Below are positions 43,615-53,528 of a stretch of 64,000 nt of DNA, in pieces. The stretch covers positions 17,711,212 to 17,775,211 of the forward strand of contig NC_030679.2 in NCBI RefSeq assembly GCF_000004195.4, in the 5' to 3' direction. The notes beneath the pieces were generated by a model that saw only the letters and a list, made by a program, of their open reading frames with translations, ran no database searches and had not been told where the DNA came from. The position numbers were made by a program, and so were the translations under genes. Positions within the stretch are counted from its first letter, which is position 1; every line of letters begins with the position of its first letter. This DNA is from Xenopus tropicalis. Its lineage: Eukaryota > Chordata > Amphibia > Anura > Pipidae.

Positions 43615-44042
43615 CCTTTACACCCCCTATCCTTTCTTTCTGCCATAAGGCAAGTGTTAAATAAACAGGCCTTTAGCAGCATGCGTCTGAATGACATTCA
43701 AGTTAGGAGACTAATAGGGGACAATGAAGGGGAACATCTAGTTGCTTCCCACCTCCCGCCTCTCATAAGTATAGCAATGCTGAATGCAGGCAGTGCAGTA
43801 TTCATGGTGGCAGCTTCAGCAGTAGAGTCCAGTGCATCACAATATGTGCACTGTTTTGCTCTTTGACTTGGGAACAATTGCACTGAAAAAGATCTAATGC
43901 CATAATCTTCAGTGCTCTGCTATAAAATGTGATTATTTCTTTGCACATTTGATGCAGCGCATAGTGGGATCCTTGGAGCCACTGCCTTTAAGGTTTTGTT
44001 AAAGTTTCAGGCTTTACTAGTGTCAACTGCTGCATTTATGCT

Positions 44043-44232
44043 TGATACTTAAGATTGTAAGCTCTACAGGCAGGGACCTCCTTCTCATACCACATGGCAC
44101 TTATTCCTTGTGCATTTATATATATTTATTGTATTTATTATAACACTTGTCCTCCCTGTGTGTAATTTTATATTTGTAAGATTATACAGCGCTGCGTACC
44201 CTTGTGGCGCTTTATAAATAAAGTTATACATA
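44043..44232 (+). mobile_element. L2 LINE 3' end
   Basis: TTAAGATTGTAAGCTCTACA, then ACAGCGCTGCGTACCCTTG and TGGCGCTTTATAAATAAAG, with an ATAC-repeat tail at 44225-44240. It is a diverged copy of the L2 tail at 26340. Confidence 0.85.
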
Positions 44233-44239
44233 CATACAT

Positions 44240-44698
44240 ATATTTATCTGAACAGGCCCAGGGGAACAGTGGAGCAAATGCAAGTGCAAGGACCAAGTAT
44301 CTTAATGAATGCCTTCAATTTGTTCACAAACTGAGACAATTTTAGTGCCAGCAGAACTGTGGTTGCGCTTGTAAATGAGCCCTGTATTGTAATTATAATG
44401 TACCCTTTGATATTACAGTGCAATGCAGTCCAACTTCTGAAGGCAATCATTTCCATTGCCTACATAATGGAGGGCTGAATTATGAACTTTAATTTTTTTT
44501 TTAGAAATGTCTGGAAGGGTTTAAATGTAAGGATAGTGGTTTCAGTTTGCACTAGGCATGTCTTTCCTGTCTACTCAAATTACTTTTCTTTGCTAAGAAA
44601 TCTCACCCATATTGTAGCCACACACAGAGCAAGGTCCATATAGAATCAGTTTAGAGAGTGTGGAAGAATGTGGCTGGTCTGCACAGAGCCCTGTGAGC
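44240..44698. other. Noncoding stretch, no recognised gene
   Basis: No supported feature. TTGTAAATGAGCCC near 44370 resembles the end of the AAGGGGTCATTTATGAA repeat at 37358 in reverse orientation. Confidence 0.35.
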
Positions 44699-44933
44699 AG
44701 GGTTGCCACCTCAGCTTTTTTTCTCCAGGCATGGGGTGGGCAGTGATGTCACAGGGGCGGGGAAGGGGCGGGTCAGTGGCATTATGGGGACAGAGCTAGG
44801 ACACGGGGATTGGCCAATCTCAATGAGTCCTGCCCGGTTCTCCTAATTTGGAAAACTGGGCAGGAGGTTTTGACCTGGATAGCCCGTCTGAAAACCAGGC
44901 TGTTCGGGTCAAAACCGGACAGGTGAGAACCCT
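44699..44933. mobile_element. AGGGTTGCCACC-ended MITE, copy 2
   Basis: Starts CAGGGTTGCCACCTCAGC and ends GGACAGGTGAGAACCCTAA. Shares the interior TGAGTCCTGCCCGG block and the GGGCGGG GC-rich stretch with the copy at 14821-15053, in the reverse arrangement. Confidence 0.78.
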
Positions 44934-44939
44934 AAATAT

Positions 44940-46073
44940 GAGCCAGGTCTGAGCCCCAACATCAATGCTCAACCTCTTACATATTGATAGAAACAAATCT
45001 CACCAACAATTGTTTGGTCAAGAGCTAGTGACCCCTTGTTCCTCAATAAGATTAAAGAATGGGAAACCATCTGTTTTCACCTGATGGTTTTTAAATCCAA
45101 CTTGTAAATCTATAGGAGTTTCCCAGCTATCAGAACTGACTGAAAAGAAAATCAGTCCTTGCTGGAAACTATAAATAAACTAAAAGAATTTCTAAAAGAA
45201 GCATTATTGGAGTGTAATAACAGTTGTAGGGTTTGCTCTGATATAGTGACCGATAGCAACCAATCAGATACAGTATATCCACTGGGGATATACACTGCAT
45301 ATGTAGCCCCAAGTTGATTTCTATCACTGCCTCTAAGGGAAGAGGAGCAATTGCTTTGTTGCTAGCCCTTTGCAGTCTTTATTGAGCGCTTACAATTGTT
45401 ATGTTTTGTGTTTCCCAGTTGACTGTACTGTAGATGTGTTCTTGTTTACAATATTTCCTAGTGAAAGTTCTAAGTGAATTTTATACATTACTTTCCCAGT
45501 GAATTCAGTTCAAAGGCCATGTTTTGTGCTTCCTTGTATAATGTCGTCATTGGCCCAAGAAGATTTAGTTGTTGATTCATTCCATCATATGAGAGATTTG
45601 CATAGTAACTCACTCCATCATTATTCATTTCTAGTGGTATGGACCAACAATGTCAAAAGGATGATTTATATGTGGATCCTATATTGTGATGAAGGGCTAT
45701 AGCGAATATTTCCCTCAAGCAACCTTTGATGGTACACTGTTCTGTCACAGGAAAAGGTTTTTGTGATGGACCACACATTGTAAGGAAGATTTCTTTCCTT
45801 AATTGTTATAGGGTTGAGAAGAACCTAAAGAGTTAATAATATTAAAAGAGAATAACTAGAACAGAGAGAGTAAGATCTGGCAACTCTATATAGACCTCCC
45901 ATTAGAAGATAAATACAAATGTTGCCTCTGAATCTACTTTTTGACTGTTAATGCTAAATATCACCCTAAATTACTTTCAGGGTAGGCTCTTGGAGAAACT
46001 AAGAGATGCTCACCCTAACTAACCTCATCCCCTGTTTAGGCACCAAGCAGCCCATCTTCCAAATACTAAAATG
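44940..46073. other. Noncoding stretch, no recognised gene
   Basis: No supported gene. 44935-45010 shares weak similarity with 28136-28205 (GAGCCAGG ... CAACATCA ... CACCAACAAT), so an old repeat may be present. Confidence 0.4.
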
Positions 46074-46311
46074 TACAGGTATCCGACCCCTTTTTCCGGA
46101 AACCCATTATCCAGAAAGTTCTGAATTACGGAAAGGCCATCTCCAATAGACTCCATTTTAATCAAATAATTCATATTTTTAAAAATGATTCCTTTTTCTC
46201 TGTAATAATAAAACAGTACCTTCTACTTGATCCCAACTAACATCCTGTTGGAGCCAAAACTATCCTATTGGATTAAATTCAGCATTTAGGGTAACGGGTC
46301 CCATACCTGTA
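46074..46311. mobile_element. TA-flanked CAGGTATGGG MITE, copy 5
   Basis: Starts TACAGGTATCCGACCCC and ends GGGTCCCATACCTGTA. Contains AGACTCCATTTTAATC and AATAATAAAACAGTACC. It is shorter than the others because of an internal deletion near 46240-46285. Confidence 0.85.
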
Positions 46312-46569
46312 CTTCAAAGCTAATCTTCCACTCTTCTCACTGATAAAAGGAAAATATCACTTCTCCTTTATCTTTCACCAGTGGTACATCCAGAGGGCTA
46401 GTGGCCACTGTGGGAAGTTGACATTACAGTTCCTCCTCCACCCCATGCCAGACACCTGCCAGGATTCCCAGTGCTCACCTGATAGTTACACCACTGTCTG
46501 TTCCATTAAGTGAATTATCATCATCATCTTTTATTTATATAGCACCAGCAACTTATGGAGCTCTTTATA

Positions 46570-46737
46570 TTAAAGGAAAAGTAACACTAAAAAATTTTAA
46601 GTAAAAATTCTATTCTACCCTGCCCCAATATTTGCCCTATCCTGCAAACCATTTAGTATTTTGAATGCTTTATTAGAAAATACCTGACCGGAAGCCATGT
46701 TTTAACAAATATTTTCTAATAAAGCATTCAAAATACT
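46570..46737. mobile_element. T2-type MITE left half with a 28-bp hairpin, cut by CR1
   Basis: Begins TTAAAGGAAAAGTAACAC after a TATAT stretch, the T2-type tip. At 46657-46684 and 46710-46737 lie two perfect 28-bp inverted arms (AGTATTTTGAATGCTTTATT... and its reverse complement) with a 25-bp loop. The right arm joins directly to CR1 sequence at 46738. Just upstream (46513-46565) is a short reversed L2/SINE tail relic with TTTATTTATATAGCACC. Confidence 0.65.
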
Positions 46738-47605
46738 TGGACTTTGCTAAAGCGTTTGATACAGTACCTCACAGAAGGTTAATGATCAAATTGAGGAATA
46801 TTGGCCTTTAACATAATATTTGTAATTGGATAGAGAACTGGCTGAAGGATAGAATACAAAGAGTGGTGGTAAATGGAACATTTTCTAATTGGACCAGTGT
46901 TGTTAGTGGAGTACCACAGGGGTCAGACCTTGGTCCTTTGCTTTTTAACTTGTTTATTAATGACCTGGAGGAGGGCATAGAGAGTACTATTTCTATTTTT
47001 GCTGATGACACGAAATTGTGCAAAACTATAAGTTCCATGCAGGATGCTGCCGCTTTGCAGAGCGATTTGACAAAATTGGAAAACTGGGCAGCAAACTGGA
47101 AAATGAGGTTCAGTGTGGACAGTGCAAAGTTATGGAAGATGAAGTTAGACTGTCATGGTTGGGGTTGTTTTCTCTGGAAAAGAGGCGCTTGCGAGGGGAC
47201 ATGATTACTCTGTACAAGTACATTAGAGGGGATTATAGGCAGATGGGGGGTGTTCTTTTTTCCCATAAAAACGATCAAAGCACCAGAGTCCACTCCTTTA
47301 GATTAGAGGAACGGAGCTTCCATTTGAAGCAGCGTAGGTGGTTTTTCACGGTGAGGGCAGTGAGGTTGTGGAATGCCCTTCCTAGTCATGTGGTAATGGC
47401 AGATTCTGTTAATGCCTTTAAGAGGGGCCTGGATGAGTTTTTGAACAATCATAGTATCCAAGGCTATTGTGATACTAATATCTACAGTTAGTATTAGTAG
47501 TTGTATATATAGTTTAATTATGTGAGTGTATAGGTTGTGTGTGCTGGGTTTACCTGGAAGGGACTTGATGGACTCTGGTCTTTTTTCAACCCTATATAAC
47601 AACCC
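46738..47605 (+). mobile_element. CR1 LINE, family A, internally deleted copy
   Basis: Plus-strand coding: LDFAKAFDTVPHRR-like motif A at 46738-46785, RVVVNGTFSNWTSVVSGVPQ (motif B region), and the motif C block IFADDTKLCKTISS at 46998-47040. The frame then jumps at about 47128 from RFSVD straight to LSWLGLFSLEKRRLRGDMIT, so about 100 codons between DKCKVM and LSRLG (present in the copy at 34262-35424) are deleted. The C-terminus GLDEFLNNHSIQGYCDTN and the 3' UTR follow, ending near TTTTTTCAACCCTATA at 47605. It is not functional. Confidence 0.93.
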
Positions 47606-47609
47606 AAAA

Positions 47610-50103
47610 CACATAGCAAGATTAATGGAGTGCCAGTATTACCTGTATGTATGATACCTCCTTAAACACATTTTAGGATAAATACAGTTTTTACAAATAT
47701 AAATAAGTACAATTTTCAGTGTATGCTCCTCACTTCAGATACCTTGTGTCCCAGGTCAAATAAAGTTCAATAAATTACTCCAAAGTGCCCTCTTCTGCTT
47801 TAGACTTAGCGATGAGGTCTTATGAGGAAAAGAAGAAAAAAAGAAAAAAAAAATATAGTGTAATACTGTTATTACTTCACAATGTGCACTCTCAGGTGTA
47901 ATATCAATAAATACTTTTGGCACCCCCCAGTGCTTTCACTTTTCCTTCTCTTTTACTATACCATCATATTCTACTGCAGATTGTGTTTAGTGCAAGGCAA
48001 TGCTTACAGCATGCTGAAATAGATTAATGCTCATTTCAAGTTGTCAGAAAACCTAGGGGGGGCTACATCAGTAGTGCAGAGAATGCTATTGTGCTCTCTG
48101 CTCTAGCAGAGACAAATTTTCATTTTAAAAAATGGAAATTCCATTCTTAGCCAGAGGTGGCTTTTTAGTAACTGGCTGCTGGTTCCTACCTTGCCGTTTG
48201 GCAGGATTTGCCTGGCCTTTCCAAACACAAAAATCTTCCTTTGCTCATAAGTATTGACGTCCCTTATAAAAGCCACTGTGCTTACACACAAACTAGGGCA
48301 GAGCTGTGTATATCACTTGCGCATGTCTTGATCACGTTAGAACAAATTACTGTCAGGTGATCAGTAAGAAAGCATGCAGAACACCCCAAAAAAATGGCAG
48401 CTCAAAAAAGAGATATTAAATGGAAATGTATACACTAATTTTATTAGATGCTTTGATATCTCATTTATTAGGATAGAAACTGTCTGTTATAATATTTTTT
48501 TTTTTCGGAACTTATAGTTCCCCTTTAAGATTTATTTTCACCTGCCTGGGGATCATCTAGAAGCTAAGTAAAAATATGTTGGGTAATGGTTAAACAAGAC
48601 GGATGTTTCATTTTTTTATTCTCGTCTACAAACACCACTGGACCTTCTGACTCCCATGGTGTCTTCAGTGAAGTCTATGAGATTCCATGAGTCACTAGTG
48701 ATTTGCTTGCCCATTTATCCGGAATTTGCAACACATACCCAGCTGCTATACGCCTGGCTTTTAGCGAACGATGAGTGCAGTTTTCCCCAGTATAGGCATA
48801 CAGACAGATAATTTCAAACTAAGAGATGTTTACACCCCTGTCGAGAACCTAAAAAACATTTCTCCATCCCTAGAATCACTCATGAATAAATCTATAGCTG
48901 ATGGCACTGTTTTGAATTGTCAGGTCCGGGAACATTTAAGCAGCTTGAGGACTCTGTGACAAGGACTTGGATTCAGGTTTTTATAAATTCATGTATTCAA
49001 GGTTGTACCTCTGATGTTAACAGAACGTGCAAATTGACATTTATGGTTCTGACAATTGCTGGTTTCCTCCTCTTTTTCTCTGCCAAGGGAGCGCAGAACA
49101 CCCAATTATTGCTTGCTTTGCTTATACTAAATGTGGGTTTGCTTAGCTTGTCTCTGCTTAGCTGCTTTCGCTAATGCAAAGGTATAGATAGGAGTCTCAC
49201 AGAAATACACTCTGTATTGGTAGGTGACACTACTGCCATATGTAATAAGAAAGTTCCCTTCACTAGTACAGAATATAAATAAGAATACTTTAAATAACTA
49301 ATTATTATTATTATTATTATTATTGAATAGCTTACTTTGCCTATATAAGACCAGGAGTTGCCGCATGCCTTTCCTAAACTATTACCTCTCTACAAAAACA
49401 GCACCATCTAGTGTTCATAAAAATTATTTTACTTTTGGAGTCTATGAAGAATATTTAACTTTATCAGAGATAAGCAATGTGGCAGCCAGGGCTGCCCTGG
49501 AACTAGGGGTAGGCAGAAGAGGCAGCTGTCTAGGGTACAATGACTGCAAATACACTCTTGTCCCATCTGTCTTGGCTTCCTCTAAGTTTCTGATAGAATG
49601 AGCGGAAGTGGTGTGCAGTGTTAAGTGGAGGAGCAGGAGGTAATGGACAAGCAGTGGGGTTGGGGTTGCCTAACACAGTAAGCAGGGTCGGACTGGGTTG
49701 GTAAAACACTTGGAGAAGTGAAATCCCAGTCTGATGGGTTGCAGCACTGGGCAATGGCAGCAAAAGGAACTATGCAGTAAGGGGCAGAGGTGGGCTCATA
49801 ACAGGGGTAGGGTGGTGGACCCTTGAGGTGACGACTCACCAAGGGAGGGGGTGAAGGCTCCAGATCCAGTCTATTCCGAAACTGACTGTAAGCCTAAAAG
49901 TGGATGAACAATGGTTCCTACAAGTTGGAGATAGTTAATCATGCTTTCATTTCAATTTGAGCAGTCCAATGTGTCTGTAACAAGATTAGATTTCTGTGTA
50001 TTTTCTATGGTTTTTATAGTTATTTGTAAATGTGATTGCTGTTGAAAGTGGTTTATGTCTGTCTCTTACTATTCTCAGCTTAAAACAATGTAGCAAAGTA
50101 AGC
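47610..50103. other. Noncoding region with small repeat relics
   Basis: CTTATAGTTCCCCTTTAAG at 48511-48530 is a T2-type tip. A TTA/ATT microsatellite lies at 49302-49325. GCAGGGTCGGACTGGG at 49681-49696 looks like the left tip of the GC-rich hAT MITE at 52017. No gene found; the frame 49323-49601 lacks a domain. Confidence 0.45.
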
Positions 50104-50171
50104 CTTAAGGTGGGCATATACGCTAAGATCCGCTCACTTGGTGAGGTCGCCAAGCGAGAGGATCTTCAAGC

Positions 50172-50308
50172 TGGAAAAGGCAAAAAGGCTCAGATAACAT
50201 AACAGATAACAGATAAGCCTGGTAAAACACCATTATAGGGCTTATCTGTTATCTTCTATGCATGTCTTTTCTCCTTTTTCCAGACCGAATGGCTGCCACA
50301 GCAGTAGC
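50172..50308. mobile_element. Inner palindromic element
   Basis: GCTGGAAAAGGCAAAAAGG on the left pairs loosely with CCTTTTTCCAGACC on the right, and AACAGATAACAGATAAGCC pairs with GGGCTTATCTGTTATCT. It lies wholly within the TTAA MITE. Family not recognised. Confidence 0.6.
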
Positions 50309-50312
50309 ATAA

Positions 50313-50478
50313 GGGCTCTGGCACACGGGGAGATGGCATACGCGGCGGTTCGTTTTCAGTGGAGGAAAAGTCGAGAGGAAACTTGCGCGATCTCACTGAA
50401 ATCGTGCCGCCGCGTATGCCTTCCCACCGGCGATTTACGGTTTCGCCGGTGGGGTGGCAATCTTCTCCCAATATTCCC
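50313..50478. mobile_element. Harbinger-type MITE (GGGCTCTGGCACAC), right-truncated
   Basis: TAA then GGGCTCTGGCACACGGGGAG, as in the complete copy at 13764. The right tip is missing after GCCGGTGGGGTGGCAATC. GCATACGCGGCGG is mirrored by CCGCCGCGTATGC. Confidence 0.8.
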
Positions 50479-50769
50479 CACCTATCGGTAGAATCCAGGC
50501 TAATTCGATCATTTGGCCCTGGGGCCAAACGATCGAATTATAACAACGGGTATAGGCAAAGACGGTCCGGGGACCGCATCAACGAGCCGATGTGGTCACC
50601 GATCCAACTAGATTTTTTAACCTGCCCAATGCATATCTGACCGATTTCAGGCCAGATATCGGTTGGGCAGGCCCGTCGGTAGTGCCCATACACGTGCCTA
50701 TTAGCTGCCGAATCGGTCTAAGGGACCTATATCGGCAGCTAGAATCGGCCCATGTATGGGGACCTTAAG

Positions 50770-51967
50770 TAGCCCATGTTTACACAGCTATAAAACTATA
50801 GTAAACTAAAGTGGTTTTCCTGAAGCAAACACAATTTTTACCAGTGCAGGGCAGCACTACATTATATTTAATTACTTTAAAACAATCTCATTTTTTGGTA
50901 CTGTTCTTTTAATAGTTGGAACTGTCCAGTGCAGTACATATTTACCAACAGACATAAATCCAGCATTCAATAGCAATAACATTTGTAAATAGCATTAAAA
51001 CAACTGAAAATGTTGAATTAATGTATATTGGAAAAATACTGAGAATTTTATATTCTTATATTAGGTAATCATTTCAGGTTTACATTCCCTTTAATGCAAA
51101 TGTGCCCTTCTAAAGGGTTCTTTATGCAAAGTCAGAAAATGATCTGAAAAGAAAAAGAAAGAAAGTCACTTCTCCTTTGTTGCTTTGAAGTAAAGTAAGT
51201 AATTGTGGAACATGTAATTATCAGGCACACACATACATATATAGGCGCCTGAGGCAGTATCTTCAATGCTGCCCCTCCGCGCTTACCTTTTTCTGTACCA
51301 GAGGGGGACCGAGGCACAGTCCAAAAATGTGACTCTTAAAATTACCAGGAGCAGCTTTTTGGTGCCCCAGGTAACTTCAGGGTTGAGGCAAGTTTCTCTG
51401 CTCACCTGATGGCAGTAGCACCCCTGATCTGATATAGTGGGGAACAGCTAAGAATAGAAAGAGGCATGGCAGGATCAGGACAGGATAATTATTTTAGCGG
51501 TGACCCAGCGCTAGTTGACGACTTTGGACTGCTGAATACTGTGCTGCCATGTCAGCAACAGTGCCAAATGCTTTCAGGGTTATGGCATCTGAAGGCACAT
51601 AATAGGATGCAAATAGGACTCAATGGCTGTGGCTTAGTAAATAAAGCAGTTAGAAAAAGGGGTTTTAAAGTCGCTGGCTAGTTGGACTCACTATTGGAGA
51701 CTGCAGGGAAAGCTTTAATTAAGCAAGGCCTGACAGCTCAGGAGAAGTAGGTCAGCCGATTCCTTGATGAGCCACAAGCAGAGCCTTTCTTTTGTGCTGT
51801 GATGTGCTGGGAGGTGACGCAGTGACAGGTAGCAGAGGCACCTAGTTAACCTCTTAACTGCTGCTTAAATTCTCTCTGTGTATCTAAAGAATCTCATGTT
51901 TTGCCATCAGGGTGGCATACCATAGGTGGGAGTTATGGGCTCTGGCACTATAGTGTGTAGGGTAGAT
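50770..51967. other. Noncoding stretch with a T2-type MITE fragment
   Basis: 50810-50912 carries ACCAGTGCAGGGCAGCAC, TATATTTAATTACTTTAAAA and GGTACTGTTCTTTTAA, the right half of a T2-type MITE on the reverse strand. 51240-51420 contains an old repeat relic (AGGCGCCTGAGGCAG; GGTGCCCCAGGTAACTTC). No gene found. Confidence 0.5.
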
Positions 51968-52549
51968 CAGTGTTCCCCAACCAGTTGCGTGCGAGCACCA
52001 CATTGCTTACCATCCCCAGGGTCAGACTGGGCTGCTGGGACACCAGGAGGCCCCGGCGGCCCAGACCAGACCCTTTCGGGCACTCCCCCTGCCCGACCGT
52101 TCCTCCCCTGACGAGTTAAACGTAAGCATGCTTGGGGGGGGCGTCGGGTGGGGGACCCTGCGAGAGGGTTTAGGGGGCCCCCTGCCGGGGCCAGGGGGGG
52201 AGGTGGAGGGGGCGTATGGGACGTGCCCGGCGGGGGCACCTGCAGGGCCCCTGGGGCGGGAGCCCCGGTAGGCCCTGCACGCCCCAGTCCCACCCTGGCC
52301 ATCCCCTTGGATGTTGCTCCCAATGGCCTCAAAGCAGGTGCTTATTTTTGAATTCCTGGTAAGGATAAAAAACAAGTATAATGCCAAACAGAGCCTTCTG
52401 TAGGCTGCTAGTCCACATTGGGGCTATTAAGTAGCCAATTATAGCTCTTATTGTTGGCACCCCCAGGAACCTTTTTCCTGCTTGTGTTGCTCCCCAACAC
52501 TTTTTACATTTAAATGTGGCTCATGGAAATAAAATATTGGGGATCCCTG
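51968..52549. mobile_element. hAT-type nonautonomous transposon with 8-bp duplication
   Basis: Left tip CAGTGTTCCCCAACCAG and right tip TATTGGGGATCCCTG are hAT-like inverted ends. GGGTAGAT (51960-51967) and GGGAAGAT (52550-52557) form a 7-of-8 matching target duplication, as expected for hAT. The body has GTTGCTCCCAATGGCCTC, AAAGCAGGTGCTTATTTTTG and GCACCCCCAGGAACC. It is interrupted by the element at 52017-52297. No transposase is encoded. Confidence 0.88.
52017..52297. mobile_element. GC-rich hAT-type MITE inside another hAT element, 281 bp
   Basis: Left tip CAGGGTCAGACTGGG and right tip CCCCAGTCCCACCCTG are inverted. ACCATCCC (52009-52016) and GCCATCCC (52298-52305) match at 7 of 8 bases. 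The content is strikingly GC-rich compared with its surroundings (long G and GGGGCC runs). The overlapping proline/glycine-rich open frames on both strands are composition artefacts. Confidence 0.85.
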
Positions 52550-52559
52550 GGGAAGATCA

Positions 52560-53528
52560 TGAGTGAGTTTAGCCATGGCAGGGGTGTTATGCATATTCTA
52601 TTTTAGTTAGCATTTAAAAATTGGATTCTGATTCTTTGGCTTATCTGCCCATATATGGGACCAGATATCAATCGGCCAGGTTTGAAAATCTTATAAGACA
52701 AGGTCTTATTGGCATGTTGATTCAGTAATTACAGGCCTGAATGTATGATCTGATTTTTGGCCCTGGGGCACAGAATGGGGGAGTCCAAATGAACCCGGAT
52801 CCACTTATTTGGAGTGTGATGGTTTGAGTTATTAGTCTTTTAGCATACTTTGTATCTGTTATCACATTAACTTCCTTTATTATAAAGAGGTACATATGTA
52901 GATTTAGCAAATCTGTCAGGCCCAGGCTGTTTGTCTAAGCTAAAGTCCTAATGTATACTGCTGTCTGGTATATGTAATATTCATATGGCAGATTTAGTCC
53001 TAGGGAGCTCAAACATGTGTCTGTGTCCATATAAATGGCCTGTCCAGAAGGACACTGCAAGTACCATTCTCAAGGAGAGACAGGGGAGGCGACTTGGCAT
53101 GAACCACAAGAGCAGTTTATTTACAAGCCTCCATAATCCTCTAAGCTCTGGGAACAATTCAAGGGGACAACCTTCACTAAGATCTATAATATTGTAATAT
53201 AGTCAACAGCTCCACAGCATCAACATAAAGAGATCAAAGCCTATACATCTAAGACTTTGGCTCTCAGAGGATTTTGGGAATTTTAGTTTAATATTTACAT
53301 GACCCTACCCTACTGTTACTTATTCATAATATAGGTATTCATTATTTAATTTGGAATTGGTTCATGTTAAATTTTATGACTATTACTTTATGAAACTGTA
53401 ATACATTTACTATAGGTTCCAGATAAAAAGAATGCTGCTTTATTAAACAAAAAGTATATCTTCATATTTCACCTATTTCAAATAGGCCAGCATAAATAAT
53501 TGTTCAGACACAGTCAGATAAAGAGATT
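52560..53528. other. Noncoding stretch with a TTAA-MITE relic
   Basis: 52640-52770 holds CCCATATATGGGACC, CAGATATCAATCGGCCAGG and TTTTTGGCCCTGGGGC, a decayed fragment of the TTAA MITE family at 34407 and 50109. The rest shows nothing. Confidence 0.5.

Larger units (their letters stand above)
50109..50763. mobile_element. TTAA-flanked MITE carrying two further MITE insertions
   Basis: TTAA lies on both sides (50105-50108 and 50764-50767). Ends are GGTGGGCATATACG and CCATGTATGGGGACC. Left part (AAGATCCGCTCACTTGG) and right part (GATTTCAGGCCAGATATCGG, GCTGCCGAATCGGTC) match the element at 34407-34697. Between them lie a palindromic element of about 130 bp and a truncated Harbinger-type MITE. 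Its length, about 655 bp against about 290 bp, is explained by these insertions. Confidence 0.82.

Noticed and set aside
52022..52387. Overlapping 121-codon proline- and glycine-rich open frames on the minus strand
   Set aside because: They arise from the GC-rich hAT MITE at 52017-52297, where stops are rare in all frames. No domain or start context supports a protein.
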